The position numbers and the translations under genes were made by a program. A stretch of 64,000 bases of DNA from Liriodendron chinense (Eukaryota; Streptophyta; Magnoliopsida; Magnoliales; Magnoliaceae), in contig ML058548.1 of assembly GCA_003013855.2 (NCBI GenBank), positions 620,001-684,000 of the forward strand. Reading direction: 5' to 3'. Positions within the stretch are counted from its first letter, which is position 1. Each line of letters begins with the position of its first letter. Below are positions 57,540 through 64,000 of the stretch, piece after piece. The notes below the pieces were generated by a model. That model made no database searches. It was not told the DNA's origin and was given only the letters and a program-made list of their open reading frames with translations.

Positions 57540-57961
57540 CTGTGGGGCCCACCATGATGTATGTGGTTTATCCCCTCCGTTCATTCATTTTTATAATTAA
57601 TTTTAGGTCATGAGCACAAAGAAAAGAGACAGAGGGAAGGCCCAAGTTGACCACACTACAAATCAATGGTGGCCACTTGATCTTCATTAGTTCCCTAGTG
57701 TGGTCCACTTGAGCCTTCAATCTGCCTCATTTTCTAGATCATGCCCTAAAATGGGCTTTTAAAAAGGATGGACAGATTAGATAAAATACACATATTGCAG
57801 TGGGCCCCATAGAGCCCATTATGAGACCGTTGACTCGAGCCTTGCTGTGGCATGCTACTAGCTCTTAGCTGGGGGATAAATCCGTAGTAAAATAGCTACG
57901 GCTTATATTCGTAGCCAAAAATATCCATAGTCCGTAGCCTTTACTCATTTTTTTGGTAGTG
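57540..57961 (-). repeat. Right long terminal inverted repeat of the CACTA element
   Basis: Inverted partner of 43086-43540. It holds the fold-back module (57541-57830), then CTACGG / CCGTAG words (57885-57930), and ends TTTTTTTGGTAGTG. Confidence 0.75.
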
Positions 57962-58611
57962 TATTAAATTAATCAAACTTTTTGTTTCATTCTAGACTTA
58001 AGATACTTTCCTTCATTTCTAAATAATGAATTCTATTAGTGGTATGTACGAAACAAATTATACTAAAGAGTGTGTATGACTTAAAGGGTGTACTCACAAA
58101 TTGGGAGGATGAGTAGTGTATCGATATTTTAAAGAATTGCTACAATGCACTCCCTACTTTCGGAAAGGTGGGCCATTTCTAGAGAAAACCAAGAAATATT
58201 TTGGTAAGAAAAATAAAAAAATCCAAGCATTTTCTCTAGGCAACTCAAGCCCAATTGTGTTTTTCAAATTGCATTAGCTATTTATAGTTACGACTCTTCA
58301 GCTTCGAGCTTATGTTTTTACGCAATAATACTTCATGTTTTGATATTTAAGGAAATTATGTTTTTTTTTTTTTGGGGGTGGGTTATGATTTAGCTTTGCT
58401 GTGAGTGATTACATATCAGGTGTGAAGAACTTAGCTCGAGGAGTTCTTAAATCTTTAGCTAAAGTTGAACCAAGGAATGTTTTCAGCAAGCTTCTAGTGG
58501 ATGGAGAAAGTGACTCACATATGTTTTGGTTGTGATTTACTGTTTCTTTCCTAAATGGATTGATCTTTTAGGCATGTACTAGCAGTGGCTAGATATGTTG
58601 TTGCTGATATC
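57962..58611. other. Unassigned DNA between the CACTA element and a MITE
   Basis: AT-rich, no frame of note. It should be the target DNA of the CACTA element, but I see no continuation of the minus-strand Athila relative found at 39157-43085. Confidence 0.45.
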
Positions 58612-58884
58612 TTTTTTTAATAAAAGGAAATCGCTACGAATATAGTCCGTAGCCATATAATCCCATCCGTGGCTATATCTCTGCAGGTTTTAGGCAACAC
58701 TTACTGATTGTAGAGTTTCAGCTACGGCTAAAGTCCGTATCTAGGAAATTATGGTTATAGATATAGTCCGTAGTAATAAGAATTGGCTACAGATTGGATA
58801 CAGACCCCGCTACGAATTTTATTCGTAGCCGAAGAGAAATGGCTACAGATAGTCTATAGCCTTTGCCCCTTTTTTTTGTAGTGC
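58612..58884. mobile_element. CACTA-type MITE with a clear right end
   Basis: The right end read inverted is CACTACAAAAAAAAGGGGCA. The body is filled with CTACGAATATAGTCCGTAGC-type palindromic words. The left end is degraded (CTTTTTTTAATAAAAGGAAA). Same size and word type as 49250-49505. Confidence 0.65.
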
Positions 58885-61177
58885 TCAATTAAGATCGTAC
58901 GCATTGTAGGATGAAGAGTTATGTAATGGTTAATAGGCATATCCATACAAGTGCTCACGCATTATCCTAACCGAGGTAGTGATGGTTGTTTGAATCTCAG
59001 AAAAATATTCATGCTTAGAGGGATTTCGATCACAATACGTTTGAATCCCTTAGTCCGACATCTTATCTTCCAAAAGATATGCATAAGCACCACCCATCAA
59101 ATAAGCTATAATGAGAATTAAAGAATTGAAAACTACCCCAACCTAGAAAAAAAAAAGAATAAACAGAAGGGAGATGGGGAGATGTTACCTAGTAGGGTGA
59201 GAACTATGTCAACAACAATGTCCTACAAAAATAAAAAATAAAAAGTTATTAGTAATCTAGAAAAAATCAGAAAACCTACTTCTAGAAAAACTGAAAATCC
59301 TACCAAACTAAGACTACTCTATAGCTACTTGAACTGCAATGCCCCGAAATTAAGCATCCGAATATACCACCCGAGCACGAATTCCCAAGCATTACTAAGG
59401 AAAATAAATGCAAAATCTAATCGATTATCTACTCAACTAACCAAGTTGAAAATTATGTATTTATTTCAAGCATAAATCAGAATGTTTAAGTCTAATAAAA
59501 TCAACTGAAATCCTCAAATCTTCAACAACGAAAGACTACATAAGCGTCTAGTAATCCCAATATAAACATGATCTAAAAATAGATACAAGCGTCTTCACTA
59601 GAGTTTGTGTTCACTTCCTCCTGGGTTTTTACTATGTCCTCATCTAGTGCCTCGTCCACCAAAGATTTCATGTCACCTCCTTAACCTACGGTTTCCTAAA
59701 AAGGGTGAGCAAACAAATCCCATCGAATAGGAGCATTTACTCTATTCCATAATATGATTAAGCATTAATACAACACGTAAATAGAATTGTAGTAGTAGTC
59801 AAATAATAAAAATAAGAATGTATGTCATGTGCACAGGTTTCATCCCATGACAACACACAACAGATACTGAACCAACCTCCCATAATGAAAGCCCATGCAT
59901 CACCTGTAAATCAACCATATAAGTGGTCTTTAATACAAGGTCTTTAGTCTGGCCTCAAATTGGCAAATTAACCACGTAATATTCTACATCCAATGGGGTA
60001 CGTCAACGCCCCGATCCTAACACGGTATACATTCTTTATGGAGATAACGTTGGATTACAATGCTCCGATCCTGACACGGGTCGCAATCCTCATAAAGATA
60101 ACGTTAACTGCCCCTAGTCATGCGTGGTAACCCCCGATCCTAACATGATACGTATTCTTCATGGAGACAACATTAAATTACAATGCTCTAATCCTGACAT
60201 GGTACACCCAATCCTAACATGGGTTGTAATCTCCATAAAGACAACATTACCACACACAACTTCCATAAAAGAATAATCACCATAGAACCATGCATGCTTA
60301 GCCCAATCTACATAACCACAACCATATCCATCCCACACAGACCATACATAGTCCAGACTTAACCATACTTAGGCAGTCATGGGTAAGGACCATTCACATA
60401 CCCTTCTCTGACTTAACCCCATAAACTCAACCTCGGCATGTACCGCTTTATGCAAGATTGCATTATACATGTAAACATATATTCGTTTGTATAAACATTA
60501 AATGTATAATAATATTAGACAATTAATCCATCTTGCATGAATTAAGAAATAACTACAAAGAACATAAATTAATGTGTATATCAAGTGTAAGAATTTAAAG
60601 TGGTCACTAACTGCATATATCACAAATCACAAGTGCATGCAAAATCATTAAGTACAGAAATCAAGATGTTACCACATGATGGTGATAATTACATGTGATA
60701 ATTATTACATATTGTACATCCAATTAAGACACAAAATCAAATAAAATCAGAGTACTAAATAATAAACTAGAATCTGGACTTTTTCTCATTGTTTAGAAAC
60801 TTTAATATAAACCATACATGAAATCTTAGGATTTATGGACAACAACACCCCCCACGGTTTGGCTTGTTACGGTCAATCTGGACATCTGATGTACCCAAAA
60901 TTAAATTGGTATACTCAGAACTTATTGGTCCAGGTATTGAACGCTTTAGATCGGAGAGATAACTCCCCTGTGAGGTCCAAATTTGTCCATTACCTTAAGT
61001 TCAGATTCTGTATCAGTTTCATGTAGTTAGCACCACTGATTCGAGTGGTGTGGACCATCCCGGACTCCAATTTGTCTCATATTTTATGATGGGTCCTCTA
61101 CTGATTAACACACAATATGAATGGGGTGGATCTCTCAAAGAAATACATATGGGGCCCACGAGTGGACTGCTGTCCAT
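58885..61177. other. Gene-free, AT-rich region, possibly an old chromovirus LTR
   Basis: No convincing gene. The phrase GCAATGCCCCGAAATTAAG near 59336 resembles the start of plant Gypsy LTRs, and a ~55-bp minisatellite lies at 59995-60255. No matching end or duplication was found. GGGGCCCACGAG at 61151 belongs to the common repeat into which the next solo LTR inserted. Confidence 0.35.
59995..60255. repeat. ~55-bp minisatellite around CCCGATCCTAACACGG
   Basis: Near-copies of CCCGATCCTAACACGG followed by a GGAGATAACGTT or AAAGATAACGTT phrase occur near 60010, 60068, 60133, 60188 and 60208. Four to five diverged copies. Confidence 0.65.
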
Positions 61178-62695
61178 TGTTGAGCCTCTAATTTATACAT
61201 TTTACAACCCATTACATCACATTATATGCATGGTTTGCATGGTTAAAAGACTAATCTAATGCATGTTTTGTGTATGTAGGAATGTGAGAGAGACTTCACC
61301 CAATTGATGGCTGAAAGACCTATTTAGAAGCTCTTTGATGAGGAAAGAAGGTGGGCCAAAGAGAAGAAGAAAGAAGTAAGGAGAAGAAAGAAAGAAAGAA
61401 GAAAAAAATACGAAATTAATATACTTGACCTGTCAAGACAGGTCGGCTAAATAGGTTTCGACCGGTCAAGACCAGTCGGCCAAAGCCTGCTACCCTTCTA
61501 GAGCTTGTTGGACCAACATCCAGACCAGTCCAACCGGTCAAGACCGGTCGGCCATACTTAATCAGCAAGTGCAAAATCTGCACTTTCCTAATTTCAAATT
61601 TTTGGGCTTCCTAGTGCGGCTAGGACATCCGGTTTCGCGAGTTTCTCACGTGGTGGAGGTTCAAAGCTATAAAAGGACACCTTGGGGTAGATCTAAACAT
61701 ATCATAGAAGGCTAAGGAAGTCGTGGAAAATGAAGGAGATCGCTGTGGAGCGTCTGCAACTCCTTCAAATCGATTTTTCTATGTTTTTCATTAGTTTTCT
61801 TTTGAGTTTTAATTCAACCTATTAATGGTTAGGTAAACCTCTTAGCTAGGGCTAAGAGGTGAAGCATTTAGTTGTTTACAATATTTAATTCGAATTAGTT
61901 TAAGTACTTTTAGATTTTATGAAGAACACTTCTAGTTCTAGTTTGAAATAAAGTTAGTATTTTTAGTTAATCTTCTATCTCTTGTGATTGCTTTTACATG
62001 AGATGTTTTGATTACTGAAATTGCTTAATGAGGTGTTGATTGATAGGATTTTGGGTTGTAGAGATCCTAGATTCATTATGATGTGTCGGATGCTAGGGGA
62101 TCTCACAAACTAAGTTTCTTAAGTGCTTGTCTAGAACTAAACTAAAAGAGGTTCTTATCTTTTGATTTAATCTGAGATAGGTGTTTATGTATTGATTTTG
62201 GTTTAATATAAGTTCAATTCATGCTTCTAAATCAAGTCTAATGACAAGGTTTGAGGAAGAATCATGAATGTGATCTTGCTTGTTTTGTGAAGGATTGGGT
62301 TGTGTGATTGAATACACCCAATGCCTTAGTTGTTTATGAGAGAACCATATCAGTGGATGATTCATCTATGTTAGATGCATTATGATGATTTGATTACTCT
62401 ATATTCCGATTGGATAGGGATAGAACTCCGATTCCAATTGTGTTATTAGCTTGAATGATTTAAATTGGCATTGTGAATGATTATTAGTGAATCCTTGGCA
62501 CTCTAGTGTTTATTCCCTGATTTAGTTCTAAAATAGATAGTTTTATGTTCTTAATTTCCATCCATCGATACAAATCCGAACTAAGCCCATCCTAGTTATA
62601 AAGTTTGGAATTGTTACGACAATCCCTAAGGATCGACCTCGGTCTTTCCGAGAATTATTACTACATCGCAGCTTTGAACTTAAGGCGAGCGAACA
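61178..62695 (+). mobile_element. Solo LTR of the Athila group
   Basis: 1518 bp from TGTTGAGCC to GCGAACA, flanked by TCCAT and TCCAG (61173-61177 and 62696-62700), a target duplication with one mismatch. It shares with 5538-7167 an A/G-rich tract (61340-61415), GACCGGTC-type palindromes (61430-61553), TATAAAAG (61668-61675) and the CTCTTAGCTAGGGCTAAGAG hairpin (61839-61858). No internal element sequence flanks it. Confidence 0.85.
61430..61553 (+). promoter_or_regulatory. Decayed GACCGGTC palindrome array in the solo LTR
   Basis: Three pairs lie near 61430, 61460 and 61530. Words seen include GACCTGTC, GACAGGTC, GACCGGTC and GACCAGTC. The middle pair and the last pair have the AA spacer found in one pair of the complete element. 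Located 115-240 bp upstream of the TATA box. Confidence 0.65.
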
Positions 62696-63318
62696 TCCAG
62701 TCTGAAAATACACATTTTTCTATCTATTTTACATCTCAGAAACGTCTCCACTAATTAATACAATGGGGCTCATTCGAATATCAGATCATGCTGAAACGTG
62801 GTGGGTCACCTAATATTCACATGGCGGAGATGATGGACGGTGCAGATCCAACAAATGCATCATGATGGGTTCACGTGTGGGGCCCAAGTGGGCTGCCTGC
62901 CCACCCGTCCTCTCTCTCTTCCACGCACGTCAGCGTGAGGACGTTGTTGGCCAGTGCGTCCTCTGGATAGCGCTGGTCAGCAACGTTGTTATTATTTTAT
63001 TTTTATTTTTTTCTTTTTCTTCGTCTCCTCTCTTGTGGGGCCCATTTTAAAAATTCACTCAATCCATCTTGTGATGGATGGGCCCATTAGTAAGGTCTAG
63101 GATTTTTGTACCTTTTCATAAGATAATGCATACACAAAATAAATTCTCAGACAACTATGGTTCACATACAATATAGTAATTCTGAACATGTTGTAAACAA
63201 GATTCACACCATCAATCCTTTTATCAACTAGTAACAAATGGTTAGGACGTGGATCCAATGGTCCAAATCATCAACATTAGTAATACTTTAAAAATAAAAT
63301 AAATTAAACTGTAAAGTG
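62696..63318 (-). repeat. GGGCCCACC-type repeat unit in inverted orientation
   Basis: Carries ATGGACGGTGCAGATCCAAC, GTGGGGCCCAAGTGGGC, a GC-rich word cluster (CACGTCAGCGTGAGGACG, 62925-62942), a T-rich tract and GTGGGGCCCATTTTAAAA. This is the reverse order of the units at 1-2500. No gene. Confidence 0.6.
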
Positions 63319-64000
63319 TGTTCGCTTCCCCAAGTGTAGGGTTGCGATGTAGTAATAATCTCGGTAAGACCGAGGTCGATCCACAGGGAAGGAAGTAAAC
63401 AATTCCAAGTATCCTAATAACTAGAATCTTAAGAGGTTTGTGAAATTGGTTTTGAATATAAAATAGAAAATCTGATAATGAAAAGATAACTAGCGCATCA
63501 ATGATCCACTTATAGTTCTCCTTAAATGCATAATTCGCTGTGGTTTCTCAATACTCAACTAGAATCGAAATTAAGTTCTATCTAGTCGGATAATAGAGTA
63601 GTTAAAACAATCAATCTGTCACATGTATGATTCATGTACATGATTCTCTCAATGTAAATTAGGACTTGAGCACACTCAATTGCATAGGTCAGTCCCAATT
63701 CCAATAGGTTAAGATCACAACCATAATCATCATTAAATCCTGTCATAAGATAAAAATAGATCATGATTTGAACTTGATCCAAATCACATACACAATCTCA
63801 CATACTTCAGAATTTTCAGACAATCATAGATCTAGAGCGTATTCCGATTCCTCAGATCATACAGGTCTAGATTAGTTCACAATAATTAAGAACTCAAGCA
63901 ATTATTCCAAACATCCATGAGTCATCATAAGACTAAGGAAAACTACTTAGAACTTGAATTAAACTTCAAACCATTGTTCTTAAACATGAAATCCAACTTG
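63319..64000 (-). repeat. Outer edge of a minus-strand Athila LTR, cut by the window end
   Basis: Begins TGTTCGCTTCCCCAAGTG, the inverted end of the complete element's LTR (…CACTTGGGGAAGCGAACA), and follows that LTR backwards through the CGACCTCGGT, GGATTGAACATC-like and ATGAGTCATC positions to the edge. No primer site precedes it, so it is the outer end of a minus-strand element or a solo LTR. Preceding bases are AAGTG. Confidence 0.8.

Larger units (their letters stand above)
43086..57961. mobile_element. CACTA-type transposon (Pack-CACTA-like) carrying host gene fragments
   Basis: Left end CACTACCAAAAAAAG; the right end, read inverted, is CACTACCAAAAAAATG. The two ends continue as inverted repeats of about 430 bp (43086-43540 and 57540-57961). 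Subterminal CTACGG / CCGTAG words fit the transposase-binding repeats of CACTA elements. No transposase gene is seen in the 14.9 kb, so it is non-autonomous. Between the ends are fragments of at least six host genes (listed separately), two MITEs and an LTR fragment. The 3-bp flanks, CCT and TAT, do not match, so there has been rearrangement, or post-insertion change at an end. Confidence 0.7.

Noticed and set aside
56929..57557. Open frames of 110-208 codons on both strands
   Set aside because: They are translations of (GA)n and its minisatellite, giving Arg-Glu or Ser-Leu repeats, in several frames at once.
49250..58884. One large CACTA element from 49250 to 58884 overlapping the one at 43086-57961
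   Set aside because: Overlapping, non-nested elements are unlikely. Each outer end is better explained as a ~255-270-bp MITE with one degraded end, and the 3-bp flanks (ATT and CTC) do not match.

Overview
This is nuclear DNA from a flowering plant. The evidence is plant LTR retrotransposons of the Athila, Tat and SIRE-type lineages, CACTA transposon ends, and intron-bearing plant gene fragments. Many GGGCCCACC..TGATG-type repeats faintly suggest a magnoliid or another early-diverging angiosperm, but that is a guess from composition. I find no intact ordinary host gene, rRNA gene, tRNA gene or CRISPR array. Nearly everything is nested mobile DNA.

Layout. 1-2500: diverged tandem GGGCCCACC repeats. 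2500-5189: LTR-like DNA without a gene. 5190-27132: a decayed minus-strand Tat element with a very long 5' LTR. It is interrupted by a complete young Athila element (5538-15950) with 1630-bp LTRs, AGGTG target duplications, a tRNA-Asp primer site and one uninterrupted 1815-residue Gag-Pol frame. 27133-29232: the 3' end and LTR of a second Athila family. 29233-33731: an internally deleted Copia element whose LTR contains a further solo LTR (31990-33312). 33732-39156: a region with a ~155-bp tandem array, split by a solo Copia LTR (36187-38142, duplication GCTAG). 39157-43085: a minus-strand non-autonomous Athila relative with a decayed acidic ORF. 43086-57961: a 14.9-kb element with CACTACC ends and ~430-bp inverted repeats, carrying fragments of at least six unrelated host genes. 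57962-61177: a CACTA MITE and a ~55-bp minisatellite. 61178-62695: a solo Athila LTR. 62696-63318: another GGGCCCACC repeat. 63319-64000: the edge of a further minus-strand Athila LTR.

Two things stand out. First, LTRs of unrelated superfamilies carry, just upstream of their TATA boxes, arrays of short palindromic words: GACCGGTC pairs, TTTCGATATATCGAAA, or TCCGATCAATCGGA. Copies of one family use different words, while neighbouring Gypsy and Copia LTRs use the same word. This looks like an exchangeable promoter module. Second, the CACTA element has collected exons of TLC-domain, receptor kinase, amino acid permease, PRP8, SPATA20-like and DUF21 genes. Five of the six lie on the minus strand and several keep their splice sites, so a chimeric spliced transcript is possible.

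How the parts work together: only the inner Athila polyprotein looks functional (capsid, protease, reverse transcriptase, RNase H, integrase), and its LTRs supply promoter and terminator. The Tat, Copia, solo-LTR and 39-43 kb elements are dead or dependent. All calls were made by eye; no database search or alignment was run.
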